Below, in pieces: positions 33,467-45,615 of a stretch of DNA of 64,000 nucleotides. The notes beneath the pieces are model-generated. The model was not told the DNA's origin. It was given only the letters and a program-made list of their open reading frames with translations, and searched no databases. The stretch's first letter is position 1. Every line of letters starts with the position of its first letter. The stretch is from Rhyacophila brunnea. Lineage: Eukaryota > Arthropoda > Insecta > Trichoptera > Rhyacophilidae. Made by a program: the position numbers and the translations under genes. The stretch covers positions 111,077 to 175,076 of the forward strand of contig JAGYXB010000970.1 of assembly GCA_022495005.1 (NCBI GenBank). The letters run 5' to 3'.

Positions 33467-34028
33467 CAGTGGCGAAGGGTGGAGGTAGACTGTTAAGATC
33501 CGACAAAATAGTGCACACTAAAGTTTATTAGTCAAAGTATTTGTTTTCGTTGTTCTAAGGCTACAATGTGTAGATAGTGTTTGCTCTCTGCATTAACTCT
33601 GCATAATCCAAGCCATAGTAGATGATAGTCAAAAAATATTTGTTTAGCTATAAAATATCTAAAATTATGCCAAGCCCATACAATATTTCAGATATTTTAT
33701 AGATAAACGAACTTTTTATATCGATTGTGGTTTGGTTTAGGCAAAGCTTAACGAATATAAAAAAAAACTAACCATGACCATCAATATGCTAATCTTAATA
33801 AGTATGACTGAAAAAAGTGTATTATTTTTGTCGAATTGCCCATAGCATACTTACCTAAACTATATTGGTTTGATTTAGGCAGGGTTTAATTGAATTTTAA
33901 AAACTAACGATCACCATCTGTAAATTGTGTTCTTATTTCAATGAAATCAAATAAGTATGACTGACAAAGTTTAGTGTGAAGTATTTATGTCGAATCTTAA
34001 CAGTCTATTTCCAGCCCTCGCCATTTCT
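33467..34028. mobile_element. Family H hAT-type MITE, copy 3
   Basis: It starts CAGTGGCGAAGGGTGGAGG. The other end is decayed (CCAGCCCTCGCCATTTCT). The flanks TTACAGCT (33459-33466) and TTATAGCT (34029-34036) match at 7 of 8. Inner modules are as in copies 1 and 2. Confidence 0.75.
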
Positions 34029-34055
34029 TTATAGCTATTCATAGAGACTTTAGAT

Positions 34056-34784
34056 CAGTGGTTTCCAAACTTTATGTCACTACGCCTCCCTTTCAAAAAA
34101 ATCTAATCTTGGCGCTTCCCCCCTTTATTTCATTAAATAATACGGACACCTTTTTAAATAGTCAACAATATACTAATACAAAAATGAAAAAGGTATCACA
34201 TCAAATTGCAACGCACAATCACATATTTAAAATATTTAATAGATGTGAAATAAAGCAGCGCCTCAGACGACTTTTTTACTGTTAATAAAATAATATGAAA
34301 AGTGCATTAGCAAACTAACCAAGAACTCAGTAAATAGATTTTTGTTTGCTTCAATATATCTGGCACAGAAATTTTAAAGTGGAAACATGGCAAACTTATT
34401 TTTTTTGTAATTTTGATTTCCAAAGCTCCAATTTTTATGAATGCCTTCACTTTGTCTTTTTAAATCAGTTAACGCATTAGTGGTCCATGCATTGATTAAT
34501 TCACACTTTTTTTTTTTAATTCCAACCGTGATAATCAATTTTAACGTGATAGCCAGCGCACTTTACAATAGTATAGAAGTGAGGTATTATAAAATTAGTC
34601 TCCATATTTTAAAACAGGTTTGCAAACAACCTTTTATAGAACCATTTTTTTTATTAGGTTTATAACTAGCGGTCGTTTTATAAACTATGCATTTGCATAC
34701 TGCAAACCTGTGGCTACATTAATAAAATTGTGTTTAACTTTTCGCGCCTCCCTTTACACCCCTTTCCCAGTTTGGAAATCGCTG
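34056..34784. mobile_element. hAT-type non-autonomous element with an exact 8-bp duplication
   Basis: CAGTGGTTTCCAAACT (34056) is inverted at AGTTTGGAAATCGCTG (to 34784). CTTTAGAT is exact on both sides (34048-34055 and 34785-34792). CAGTGGTT-type ends with an 8-bp duplication are typical of hAT. The 729-bp interior has frames of 74-75 codons without any transposase motif. Partial relatives at 38560-38870 share TAACTAGCGG-CGTTTTATAA and GCAAACCTGTGGCTACATTA. Confidence 0.85.
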
Positions 34785-35177
34785 CTTTAGATCAAAAGAT
34801 CGCGATAAGTGGATTGCTAACCATATTACTCCAAACTATATAAATAATATCTCAAAGTATCTAGACATCTACTGATATTTTAATATAATTATTATGTGAA
34901 GGTTGTGCCAATGAGCCACATTTATTAAAAAAAAACTTTTGTATATTAATATAATTATTGTACACACTCGCGGAAAAACTTGTCCTTTTTATTAAGCTAC
35001 GAAGTCCCAGCTGAGGCTTATTTAGCTGTACATTAAATTTATACACTGTTGTCACATTTATATAAGATTAATGATTATAAAAACAAAAATAAAAATACAT
35101 TCATTATGGGTAGGTACATAATGTGACATGTGGTATAATAATTTAAACTCGCAGGTTACATTCTATCAGAAACATTT
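34785..35177. other. No gene seen
   Basis: AT-rich, nothing recognisable apart from the 8-bp duplication at its left edge. Confidence 0.45.
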
Positions 35178-36081
35178 AGATACAGGTGTGTATGTACGCG
35201 TGTTAGAAGTTATACTTCTTTGGCGTAACAAAACAAAATGCTTTTGGAGAATGAACCTACTTTGGAAAAAAAGTCTCAAAACATGTGTGAAAGATTTTGC
35301 AAACCGCTATTTAGACCATCTTTGCTTAAACAGATGACTGTACAACTATTTTCATTAACAATAATAATTTATTACAAATCAAAAGTAAAACATAGCCAAT
35401 GTAATGGTTTAACTGAAATGTGATATTGGCTTTTGTGATGAATCATAATAATTATTATTGTCTTCAATTATTATAAACCTCTAATAAATAACTTGACATG
35501 GGATATGCGATAAATATTATCCTAAACCGTAAAAATATGTATTTTTGTGTATCAAGTGTCTAAATATTGTAAATTTACAACATACCATTGTTTGAATTAT
35601 TTACCGACTCAGCATTCACAAAATGTATTTATTTATTGATCTATAATTTCACTCATAAATAATACTTATTATATTAATATGGCCTCAAATCTTGATACAC
35701 AACCTTTACAATGAAAAATAAATATACACTCCAATGTAAATAAAGTTTTATGAATATAAATAATTAACAGTGTAGAATGTTAGTCTCCAGAAATTTGTTT
35801 ATAAATATATATTTTTATTAGGACACAATATTGGCTATATTTACAACACGTGCTATTTACCACTGTTAACCATTTACAACCGGCTCAAGCCACAACTGAA
35901 AATTACAAACCTCTAGCATTTAGAACACCCGAACATCGCCGCGTAAAATAAATTGTGTCGCATCGGCGGGCAAAACTTCCGTCCCATGCCAAATTAATGC
36001 CTTACATTTGCGTGCGCAACTTTGTTACACGCCAAAAATACACTCTGATCTGTTTTCCCAAACGCGCCTAAAGAAGTATAA
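35178..36081 (+). mobile_element. Family P element, copy D
   Basis: Left tip TGTATGTACGCGTGTTAGA, then GAAGTTATACTTCTTTGGCG (35208). Right end ACACTCTGATCTGTTTTCCC (36042), then AAGAAGTATAACC. The interior from 35595 to 35880 matches copy B. The overlapping frames 35128-35423 start in the flank or tip and lack motifs, so I do not call them genes. Confidence 0.65.
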
Positions 36082-36617
36082 CCGTCCCTTACACCCTTAG
36101 AAAACTCGATATTATTTATTTATAATACTCACTAGCTGAATTGATGATTATTTTTTGTATATACCTGGTCTCTTGAAAACTGCATCAAAAAACGGAGAGG
36201 ATATATCATTTTTTTGTAGTTACTCTAGGAGAAAATATACTTTTCCAAATGTTCCGGAATATTGCCAACATATTAATCATTTGGTCTGGAAGTAAATTGA
36301 TTTGGACAGCGATGAAAAACCGTAAATATATATATTGAAAGGTTTGCAAGTTTTTTTTTAATTATTGTAAAATTGTTATAGCTCTTTCAAATCAAACAAT
36401 ATACATTGTAATACCAAATTATTCCAATCATGCAATATAAATTAGTATGACGATTTGTATAACATTATAGTTACATTAAACTGTAGGTATTACAAACAAT
36501 TATTGTTTCTTGTAAATAACGCAGATAACTCAATTAAGAGTGTATACTCAGCCTGCATTAATCCACTACTGAATGCCTCTACAAGCTGAATCCATTTGCC
36601 TCGGTTATGTACATTGC
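36082..36617. other. No gene seen
   Basis: AT-rich sequence leading up to the assembly gap. Nothing recognisable. Confidence 0.45.
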
Positions 36618-36717
36618 NNNNNNNNNNNNNNNNNNNNNNNNNNNNNNNNNNNNNNNNNNNNNNNNNNNNNNNNNNNNNNNNNNNNNNNNNNNNNNNNNNN
36701 NNNNNNNNNNNNNNNNN
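36618..36717. other. Assembly gap (100 N)
   Basis: Exactly 100 N, the usual placeholder for a gap of unknown size. Reading frames crossing it are artefacts. Confidence 0.98.
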
Positions 36718-37290
36718 TCCTTTACTTTCGGCTGTATGGATATTATCCGTGGCTCTATCCGACTGATTTTCTCTCTTAGGGATGCTTACATACTGTAGCT
36801 TAATATTTAGAAGGGATCTTTATTTAGCTACATATTTTTTCAGACTTATACGCGGCGTAAATGTGAACTCTGCCATTCTTGGTGGTGTTGGCTTGTGTGT
36901 CTCTGATAATTAACTTAGGAATCGAGGGCATCTGTTGTTTGTTCTCCCACGGTGCAGAACTAACCTGCCATTAGTAATGCCAATTGGGAGGGCAATAACC
37001 ACGTTTAATGAAATCGCTTCGGATATTGATATATTCCACTTACGTGAGGGTGAATTTAAGTGGACGTTGTTTTTTAAATTCTTAAAATAGGGTCTGCTTA
37101 ACTCATCCGGTGTACTTCCTTGTACCTATATACTTAATATTTTTTGTATTTACACATTTATACTGTACATAAAACTGTTTTAATAATATTTCTTTGTTTC
37201 TTAATGTCATGTTGTGAACGTCTTAAACTTATAATTTATAATGTCCACAATATGTAAAATAAATAAATAAATTAAAATTGAAATTAAAAT
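36718..37290 (+). pseudogene. Family J LINE (Jockey-like) ORF2 C-terminus and 3' UTR
   Basis: Plus-strand relative of 3962-4985. Reading from the gap edge: FRLYGYYPWLYPTDFL, RRDLYLATYFF, GGVGLCVSDN, then a TAA where the other copy has a sense codon, then LLFVLPRCRTNLPLV, MPIGRAITTFNEIASDI and IFHLREGEFKWTL, with TAG at about 37088. The 3' UTR carries GTGAACGTCTTAAAC and ends in AATAAATAAATAAATT. The missing upstream part may lie in the gap. Confidence 0.75.
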
Positions 37291-37782
37291 TGAAATTTCA
37301 TTATTACTATTATCAGCAATAATAATAAAATGCATCAAATCACATTGCATTTTTTTGCTATGCTGAAATATAATATTTTATTTACACTGATAAAGCAAAG
37401 TGCAATTATAATATTCTTAGAGTAAAACCTAGTTGAAAAAAATGCATACCCAGCAAAAAAAAGCACTTGGTTGTGCAAACATCCGCAAGACGAACGTCGT
37501 GGACGATCAATTTACTAGAAAGCACTTGCCAATAACTAAATTACACGACGCTACTAAATTGCAAAAGACAAAAAGAGAGAAAAATGAAAGATTCTCATAT
37601 TTTAATTGATCGGACAAAGTGTTTGGTTAATTATTAGAAGATGCTTACAGGGCTGGAAAATAAAAATAAAAGTATTTAATAAGAAAAATTATCGATGGAT
37701 TTTTCCATAAATAACATATTATTTAACGTAAATAAAATATATATTGTTAATATTTTTATCTTGCTTATAAAAATAATTACAA
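37291..37782. other. No gene seen
   Basis: AT-rich. No coding frame or repeat recognised before the family C copy. Confidence 0.45.
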
Positions 37783-38248
37783 GATAAAAAGAATTTTTAT
37801 ATACAACGTTTTTAAATTTTCTGTTGAATTATTATGCTCAATATACTCAAACTTGTACTTGATATGCGAAGTAAATAAAAAAACAAACAAATATAGAATA
37901 CAGAAATGTCATTTTGACATTTCATTTTAATTTCCATAGTAACACACGTATATATTAATAATTTAGTTGCTAGGACCATCCCCTTAGCAACCAATAATAG
38001 TCTTTTACTTTTTACGGATTTTTCTGAAATAACTTTCCATACAAAACAGAATTAACTGAAAATGAATTCAATTCTGCTTGAAGATGGCTAAAAGTATTAA
38101 AAGAATGCATTGGCATCGTGTTCTGATATATTCTAAAAGTTTCAAATGTCTAGCTAGTCGGGAAGTTAGTTAAAAATCGATTGCAAGATTTGTACTGGAT
38201 AAACAACCACCGGACAAACAAGAATACGAGCTAATAAAAACGTTGTAA
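37783..38248 (-). repeat. Family C element, near-complete
   Basis: The most complete copy: the right end AAGATAAAAAGAATTTTTAT (37784) leads through AATTATTATGCTCAATATA, GGTTGCTAAGGGGATGGTCC (reverse) and GATGGCTAAAAGTATTAAAA to the left end GAGCTAATAAAAACGTTGT (38229-38247). The ends share CAACGTTTTTA as inverted repeats. No protein frame; the 60-codon frame at 37812-37994 is a repeat reading. Confidence 0.7.
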
Positions 38249-38416
38249 GCGATAGAAAAATGTAGCCAATTAGTATATTAAATGTTTGCTACGTATTCGT
38301 ACCTATATAAAAATATCAAAATAAAGTATTAAATAATTGTATTAAATAATAATTCTACCATTTTTTTCTTTTCAATCCAAATCCATCATCGTTCATTGAC
38401 AAATGGATTCTATCAT

Positions 38417-38875
38417 AGGCCCCATATCCTGAAGCGGGCCCCCAGGCCAGGATCTTTGGCGGGCCCACCTACCTATCGTTGAGGTTAAGGGCAGTGTGGT
38501 GCTCTAAAGTTGTGTTTCCTAAATTATAAACGGGAGTTATCATTTAAGTATATCAATCATCATATAGATAACACATCAAATTGCAACCCACAACCACATA
38601 TTTAAACTATTTAATAGTCCTGAAATTAAGTAGCGCCGCAGGCGAATTTTTTACTATTATAAAATTATATTACAAAATTAGTCTCCATAATATCTTCAGA
38701 CAGGTTTGCAAATAACCTACCTTTTATAGGATTGTTTTTTATGTAGTTTATAACTAGCGGCCGTTTTATAAACTATGCATTTGCAAACTGCAAACCTGTG
38801 GCTACATTAATTATTGTGTTAAACTTTTCGCACCTTTGCAACACTCCGTGCCTCCCAGTTTGGAAATCGATGCCC
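38417..38875. mobile_element. Composite of two hAT-type MITE families
   Basis: The left part (AGGCCCCATA, GCGGGCCCCCAGGCCAGGAT, CCTACCTATCGTTGAGG) belongs with the CATGGCCC elements at 13811 and 24946. The right part (TTATAACTAGCGGCCG, TGCAAACCTGTGGCTACATT, CCCAGTTTGGAAATCGATG) belongs with 34056-34784. The bridging box TAGCGCCGCAGGCGA occurs in both families. It is either a recombinant or shows that the families are one. Confidence 0.6.
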
Positions 38876-38998
38876 TAATCAATAAAATATATTTATTAAC
38901 GGTATAAATTTTTCACAAATAATAATTTAAATTTATTCTGTGAAGTACTTAAGTCGATAATATTATTTATCTCAAAATCAATAACATAAGTAATGATT

Positions 38999-39285
38999 TT
39001 TTTTATTTTTTTTAGTTAAATACATTTATTTATTCGGACCACGATCCCTGGTTTTGTCACCGATATCGGTGTCCTCTTCCGCCCATCTCCTGAAAATGGG
39101 TGAAGCACTCGGCAGTCACCACAGCGAGGGCGTCTGGGGAGCTGACGCAACCTTAAGCCCAGTGATCAACTGAACGGAGAACCGCGAGTTCCGCCCGGTT
39201 ACATTTCCGCGGTCGGGTGCACACGTCGAGTTCCGCCCGGTGCATACATTTTATCCTATTTTCGCAGCTTCTACCTAGTCAGCCG
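38999..39285 (-). mobile_element. GC-rich retroelement-like 3' end with A-rich tail
   Basis: On the minus strand, GC-rich sequence (twice GTTCCGCCCGGT on the plus strand, at about 39187 and 39229) leads to GAATAAATAAATG and an A-rich run at 38999-39020, as in a retroposed transcript. A minus frame through VTKPGIVVRINK can be followed, but I cannot name the family. Base composition is quite unlike the flanks. Confidence 0.45.
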
Positions 39286-40459
39286 CAGGTGGCGTCTTGT
39301 GAGAAGTATAAAAAAACGACGTCACAACATGACGTCTTTCGGATATTGCAAAATGCTTGTAAAACGGTATTACGGTTTCCCAAACGTCTGGAAAGACATG
39401 ACGTACTGTGTCGTAAGATTTTATCGCAAAACGCGGCGATTTTATAAAATTATTATTATATACAATTTTGAAGAAAGGCTCAGATTATTAAAAGCATATT
39501 GATACCCTAATTTAATACAGAAAACATACATAATATCAGTAACGAATGGTGACCTTTGGAAAGAGGTAGGCTGTGGAGATCTGATAAAAGAACACACTAG
39601 TCAGGTATATTTACGAGAAATAAGAAGATAATACGATATTACTACTAATGAATAGGTACACATTAATGACAACGACACACTAATTTAATGATTTCAAAAA
39701 CTCACTGACGACATAAAATTAAGCGATCAGTTTAAATTACGTATTTTTTCAAAACATTTATACGCATCAAAAATCATTAAATAAAAGTTCTTTTTATTTT
39801 TAAAAACAGACCATAGAAACTATTTTTTTTAATTATCTAATTATTTATTAGGCTCTGCGATCAGAGGTTACCTTAGTTCATACAATTCGATAGACTGGGC
39901 GGGTCTATGAGACGTAAAGTCCATATAAAAAAAATAAGAATTATTTGAAACATAATCAGACCTTTATTTACGTCAAGACAGATGGCGCGCTGTGGTATAT
40001 TTTTTAAAACCTTTGCAGATTTTTTTGTTATTATCAGTGTAATACATTCCTATACATACGGCATCTCTCGTTGGAAAAATAAATTATTTTATAGAATATA
40101 ATATAATCAAGTGATTATATAAATAAGTTAATATGAAATTAATTTTTTTTTTTCTTAAGAAGGTAGGCTTCAAATAATTGCCTAGTATGAAGTCTTCGCC
40201 ACTGCATAATATAAACTTATTCTAAGATAATGTCATTCGAGCACTTTTATTTCAGTTTAAAACCTTTGATTTTTAAGGGATCAATGGTCAATACCCAAAC
40301 ATTTTTATATATAATTGAAATAATAATTACTCATACAAATATGTATTCAATTTTATTATATTTTTGAGAAGAACATTTTGATGTGTGTATTTCATGAGTT
40401 ATAAAGAAGAAATCTTTCTTTATATAAATATAGTACCTACCGATAATATATTAAGACGA
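39286..40459. other. No gene; possible decayed family H copy
   Basis: GAGGTAGGCTGTGGAGATCT (39563) and CTTCGCCACTG (40194-40204) look like decayed family H ends about 650 bp apart, but no target duplication is clear. The frames 39217-39502 are not recognised. Otherwise AT-rich. Confidence 0.35.
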
Positions 40460-40813
40460 TACTTTAGTGAAACGGCAAATAATTTTCAACTATAGGTGCG
40501 ACGAAATTTTGGACTCGCTGGCAATCGGAGAGTGAACGTCGAGCTGTGAACACGTCAATTTGTTTTGTGATGGCGACGGGGGTGTTAATTCTTAAGTCGT
40601 GTAAAGATGACTAAAAACGTTACCCATTTACTTGAAAAAGAAAACATGTAAATGAATATATTATTATTGTTACTAATAAAACAATAAACAGAACATTAAA
40701 TGGACGCATGTTCGATTTCTATGACAAATTATATTTCGTTCGGCACGCGTCATTTGCACAATCTGCGCATCGCGTAGCCACGATCTTATTAGACCATGCC
40801 TCAACTGAGGTGT
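40460..40813 (-). mobile_element. MITE with ATACTTCAGT ends, copy 2
   Basis: Inverted relative of 16120-16452. It shares AACTATAGGTGCGACGAAAT, CTAAAAACGTTACCCAT and the tail GACCATGCCTCAACTGAGG. The ends are more decayed than in copy 1. Non-coding. Confidence 0.6.
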
Positions 40814-43469
40814 TTGAACATTTTATTACTGTACACATATTTTTAAGATGAATACTCCACATACCACAGTTACATAGCGGTAAAATACGAAGCTTTCAAT
40901 TTTAGACATTTTTTAATAACTAACATTAAGTGTTTTATTAGTTAATAAATTTGTATCTAAAACGTTAAAAAGAAAAATATTTTTTATTTAAGGGCAAAGA
41001 TTTGAAATTTACAATTAAAAATAGTTAAAATGCGAATTCGTTAAAGTATTGTCTTTCATATTATTACATATTATTTTCTGTTCATGTTTATTGTTAAATT
41101 ATTATTAAAATATTCTATAACATACAGATTTTTTTTTCTAATTTATAGTTTCAATGTTTTTATATTCGTTTTAAACAACATCGAATTTTATTTATAAAAA
41201 TCTTGAAATCCTTTTTATTCGTGGTATCGATGTTTTTGAAAATAAATATAACATATTATTATATTAAAACTACGATTTATTAAAAAATCTTTTCTGTAGA
41301 TTTTAAACAAAATTTAATAATAAACGTTACCATAAAATAATATCTAATAATAAGATTATTGATCTTTTTTGTTAATTAGTTTGTATTGTATAACGTTTAT
41401 TTTAATTGTAAATTTATCTTTGCTTTTAAATACAAAATATTTATTAATCAAAATATCCCAAAACGTGAAATATGAAAAAAATCTTAAATTCCAAGCTTCG
41501 TATTTTTCCTCAAAGTGCCTTTGGTAGGTAGAGTGTTCACTAATATCAATTATTTCAAATCAAGACTCCAGGAACAATAATAATATTATGTTCACAAAAC
41601 TTTCACATAAAAAAGAGTCCGCCAAAGAATTGCATGAACTCCAGGCACATACAGAATAAATGTTTATACTATGATTCATATTTAGGTAGTAATGATTATT
41701 CAACATACATATTTTGCTACAATTATTGTTATTATTGAATCGTAAATATTAGAAAACAACCATTAGACAGATACTTGGTTCTATCAAAGCAGTCACGCGG
41801 CAAGTAAAAGTAGTTTATTGTAAGATTTTTATTAAAATGTATCTTATTTAGATTTCCCACGTTTTTAATTAATGTTTATCGGAAAAAGTTTACTATACAT
41901 TTTCAACGTAATAGAATTAAAATTAAACCCACAAAAGCAACATGTTTGTCTTTCCTAACGTTGATAATCTCAGAAAACTTTCAAACGATAAAATACATAA
42001 CATTTTTTAATTAATAAATCAATTTGTTATAATTACATTTTGCAATATGATTTTTGTCACCCAAACGGTAAAGTAAATAATTATTATAATCTAATAAATA
42101 ACACACACTTCAAATGTTTAGTTATAAGTTTATTAATATATTATAAATACTCATGTCTCTATTATTATATAATACACCGAAGACTACTTTCATCGTAACT
42201 TTATTATGTTTGTTTGTTATTTATTTTTTTATATTATAAAATAATAATTTTAATATGAAATAAAAACTAACTAAACTAAAACTAAACTAACTACAACCAA
42301 CACGTGCAAGTGAAGCTTTTAGTTCGGTCCTTATATTGTGTATATTCCATTATACTTCAACGTAAAATGTTTAGTTATTAACAAAATTGTTATGAACGGA
42401 TTTAAATAGATTTGGTCTATTCACTACATTACTACGAATTAATGCATTTCAAATATTGTGTCCGGTGCAGAAATATGATTATCAATTTGCACATTGCATA
42501 TTATTTCCATTCATATACTGCCTGAAAATACACCGGGATTAATTAGTTATAATATACACGCGTCCATAACAGACAAATCGTACAGATTTTGCATTTAAAT
42601 AGTTTGAAGTTTAATAGCTGGAATGAACTTTTCAATCGAATGCTATCTGTGGTATTACATTTCATTATTATATTAGAGTATCTCGAAACTTCTAAAGCTC
42701 ACTCGTGCGCTGCTTGTAATTATATTTCTAGGAAATCAGATCGGCAACAATGATATATTTTTTTTATTTTTATCTGTAATTCTACCACGAGAAATAAATT
42801 GGTGAAGATTTTATATTGCTAGTATCTAAAAATATTATTCTTTACCTTTCACACAAATAAAATTCAAATTTTATGCCCGATGTGTTATGATATTTTGCAT
42901 TCACCAACACATTGCCTGAGGATATAGTTCGTGCAGATGAGCTACGCACAAAACCAAAAAAATCAGTAGATACTGGACAACATGACCCGTTAAGTTTGGG
43001 AATATTTTCTAACACCATGCTAGTGAATTGTGTTTGAATCATTTATTATAATATTATGATTAATCGATTCAATTATTTTAATTTTATTATTAATGATTAT
43101 TTTTACCTATTTATCGCTACCAACTATAAAAAGTTTCACTACTAACTTGTAGGTACACATACACATACACATACATACCGACTCTCTCAATTACTAGTTT
43201 TATTTCATTCCAAGTAGGTATTGTCGTACAACCATCATACAGTGAAGTAGGTAGTTAGCTCGTCTGTGAAACATATGTTGAGTATAAATCTCGCATGTGA
43301 CAAAAATCACCTGCTGTTTTTATAATGTGTATTTGATACACGTGTTTGACGAACAGTTAATAATAATTTTTCATAATAACCGTAATATAATTGTATTTCT
43401 ATATACCTTCATAATATGATCTGATTGGGAGCAATAATTATAACATAAAAAAATAATGTAAGTATATTC
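40814..43469. other. Long AT-rich stretch, no gene seen
   Basis: About 2.6 kb with no recognisable coding frame. 41170-41240 resembles the inner part of the foldback at 17748-18047, inverted (ATCTTGAAATCCTTTTTATT). CACATACACATACACATACA is a short simple repeat at about 43156. The 66-codon minus frame at 42842-43042 has no motif. Confidence 0.45.
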
Positions 43470-43625
43470 TGTTGTACGTCATAATTCTGAAAACACTCAT
43501 GAGAAAATATAGCCCATAGAAAAAATCCTTTAAAAAAATAAGTAAAACACCCGGCAGGAATCAAATCTGCGTCTATTGGGTATCGCGCCCTGTGCACTAC
43601 CACTATGCCACGACTGCCATGACTA
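43470..43625 (-). mobile_element. Family T half-element with a tRNA-like sequence, copy 2
   Basis: The left arm TACGTCATAATTCTGAAAAC and CATAGAAAAAATCC has the order seen beside the tRNA-like part of copy 1 (read in reverse). The tRNA-like sequence (minus, about 43543-43615) has an A-box-like GTGGCATAGTGGTAGTGC and a B-box-like GCAGATTTGATTCCTGC. The matching right arm is not obvious. Confidence 0.55.
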
Positions 43626-43815
43626 ATTGCGACAAATTTTAACTATTGGCTTTTTTAATACCTGCTCATAAGCGCTCTCCAAATTGAGATACGGTAGGCG
43701 ATCGATATTTGTATTCGAAATTAAAGTATTTATTACTTTAATCACTAACCGACGTAACAGATCACTCCAATATTTTCTGTTGTAACTTACTTGAACTTGC
43801 TAATAATTTTAATTA

Positions 43816-44004
43816 ACTATTTCTTTTATTCAACGAATAATTCACAAGATTTAAGAATATACCATTCTAATTATTTGAACATACATACTTCTGAAAATTC
43901 TCATGAGAAAAAAATATCGATTTCAGAATTATGTAAGTATGTTCAATTATTAGAATAGTACATTCTTAAATCTCGTGAATTATTCGTTAAATAAAAGAAA
44001 TAGT
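43816..44004. mobile_element. Family T-related foldback without a tRNA-like part
   Basis: ACTATTTCTTTTATTCAACG (43816) is mirrored by CGTTAAATAAAAGAAATAGT (to 44004). The arms are about 85 bp, with AAAAAAATATCGAT in the loop. The arms share sequence with the outer part of 23660-23945. Two family T pieces lie within 540 bases of each other. Confidence 0.7.
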
Positions 44005-44530
44005 ATATTGTAATATTTGTAACATAATTTTAACATTCTATTTGCCTCGCTACCCCACAGATTGAAAATTACTGTATAACGTCATTCAATTATCTGCCTG
44101 TAAGCTTAAGTTCAGCGAAGTTAAATAAATTTAATATACGTTGTCGGGTTGAACCAATTAGGGCTCTCGCCCACTATGATGGCTGGTCCATGTGATACGT
44201 TACAAAGACTGATAGATGTAGTTAGAGGTTAGAAGTTAGAGTTAGATGTAGTTAGCTGTTGGTGTGTGTACCTGCCGATCGTGTGTATGTGCGAGTACGA
44301 GGCACGGAAAGATGCATCTGATGCCTCCTGAAAATTTGCTTCAGGGGATCAAATATAAAATACGATTTCATAGAGACATCTATTAACCGTATTACTAAGA
44401 ATACACTCTCACGTAAGATAAGATTGCATTATAATACAAATTTCCTTCGGGGCAACATATCTAGATGTCAATATAATTAAAACAATTTTAATTCAATAAT
44501 AAATATTCTAAAAACCGATCTTATTATTAC
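44005..44530. other. No gene; short minisatellite-like stretch
   Basis: About 44205-44262 is an irregular run of GTTAGA/GTTAGAT units. Nothing else recognised. Confidence 0.45.
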
Positions 44531-44731
44531 GCCGTGGGTCTCAGGTTGGAATCCTAGGTCTGGCAAGTACACATATTGTTTTTCAATTTGTGTATGAGTC
44601 AGGGTATGGATCTAATAGGTTGAAAAAGTGGCCGACGTCCATTTTTCGTAAAAAAACAAAAAATCTGTTAATACAAACCTCTACTCTGTGGAGACCCATA
44701 TGATCCTATTAGGATCGGACATGGTCGAAAA
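44531..44731 (+). mobile_element. Family S SINE copy
   Basis: It carries a B-box remnant (GGTTGGAATCCTAGGTCTGG), CAATTTGTGTATGAGTCAGG, CTAATAGGTTGAAAAAGTGG, and ends TAGGATCGGACATGGTCG plus A run. The upstream A-box part is not clear. Confidence 0.7.
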
Positions 44732-45171
44732 AAAAAATATATACATAGGGCATTGTATTTTATTTTAATCGAGCTTCTATGTTGGCATATTATTTCGGCA
44801 TATATTCCAAAATCGGCAACTTCGCGTGCATAGTGTAGAGCAATTACGTCACATGCCAATACTATTCTTATTAGAATATAATAGCACCATCTCTCGCCAC
44901 CTGAGGCGCCACCACCTGGGGAGTACCTATACCAAAAGAGTAAGAAGAATTATTTTGAATAATATTTCATATTCGCCTGACGCAACTATTCATCAGTAAC
45001 CTTATTATTAATTGGAAAGTGGTATGAGAGTCACAAGAAAACTTATTATACAACAATAAATAAATAATTTTGTTTCAAAAAACTACAATACAAAATCACG
45101 AAATGTTGAACCCTTATTTATATTAGTTAATCTAAATTGTCGCTTTCTCTCTGAAATAAAAAATATATATT
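44732..45171. other. No gene seen
   Basis: Mostly AT-rich; nothing recognised. Confidence 0.45.
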
Positions 45172-45615
45172 TTTGTAGTTATACTTCTTTTGGCGCGTTT
45201 TGGAAATCAGATCGGAGTGTATTTTTGGCGTGTGACATGTAATACATAATTTATTTTTTCACACGAAAAAAAACGCACTCGATTGGATTTGAACCACCGA
45301 TTGTTCGGTTATCAGCCGAACGCACTACCTTTACGCCACAGTATGATACTGCAATCGTGACGATTATACAGTATAATATTATAGTTTAGAATTATTTCTT
45401 TGCCTAGGCAACGAATTTATTATTGTCGGCCATTTGCAATTCCTTACGTAAACAAATGATTAAACGTCAGATTGAAACCATTGTATAATTTAGTAATATA
45501 AGTTAAAGTGTATAGAAATAAACCAATGGCGTTCCAATAAGCGTTCTTTTTTCTTGAGTGTGTATTTTAACAAGATAATTAAGAGCTAGTTACTTAAGAT
45601 AGTTTATCACAAGTG
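45172..45615 (-). mobile_element. Family P element, copy E, with tRNA-like cargo
   Basis: Minus orientation. The right tip (TAGTTATACTTCTTTTGGCG, then GATCGGAGTGTATTTTTGGC) lies at 45174-45230. The interior holds the tRNA-like sequence (45274-45345), GGCAACGAATTTATTATTGT and the ATGGCGTTCCAATAAGCG box. The left tip is lost near 45615. The order matches copy C. Confidence 0.65.
45274..45345 (-). tRNA. tRNA-Ile(GAU)-like sequence inside a family P element
   Basis: On the minus strand GGCGTAAAGGTAGTGC reads as a D arm/A box. TTCGG-CTGATAA-CCGAA (45304-45320) is a perfect 5-bp anticodon stem with a canonical loop (T33, anticodon GAT, purine 37). GGTGGTTCAAATCCAAT is a T arm/B box with one mismatch. 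A clean acceptor stem is not visible. The position between family P interior sequences indicates a mobile tRNA-derived module, not a cellular tRNA gene. Confidence 0.45.

Noticed and set aside
36573..36798. Frames of 63-68 codons crossing the N block
   Set aside because: They exist only because the 100 N are read as open codons. The part after the gap belongs to the family J LINE.
40814..43469. Hidden gene in the long unannotated stretch
   Set aside because: I looked for frames above 100 codons, splice-flanked GC-rich patches and known motifs on both strands and found none.
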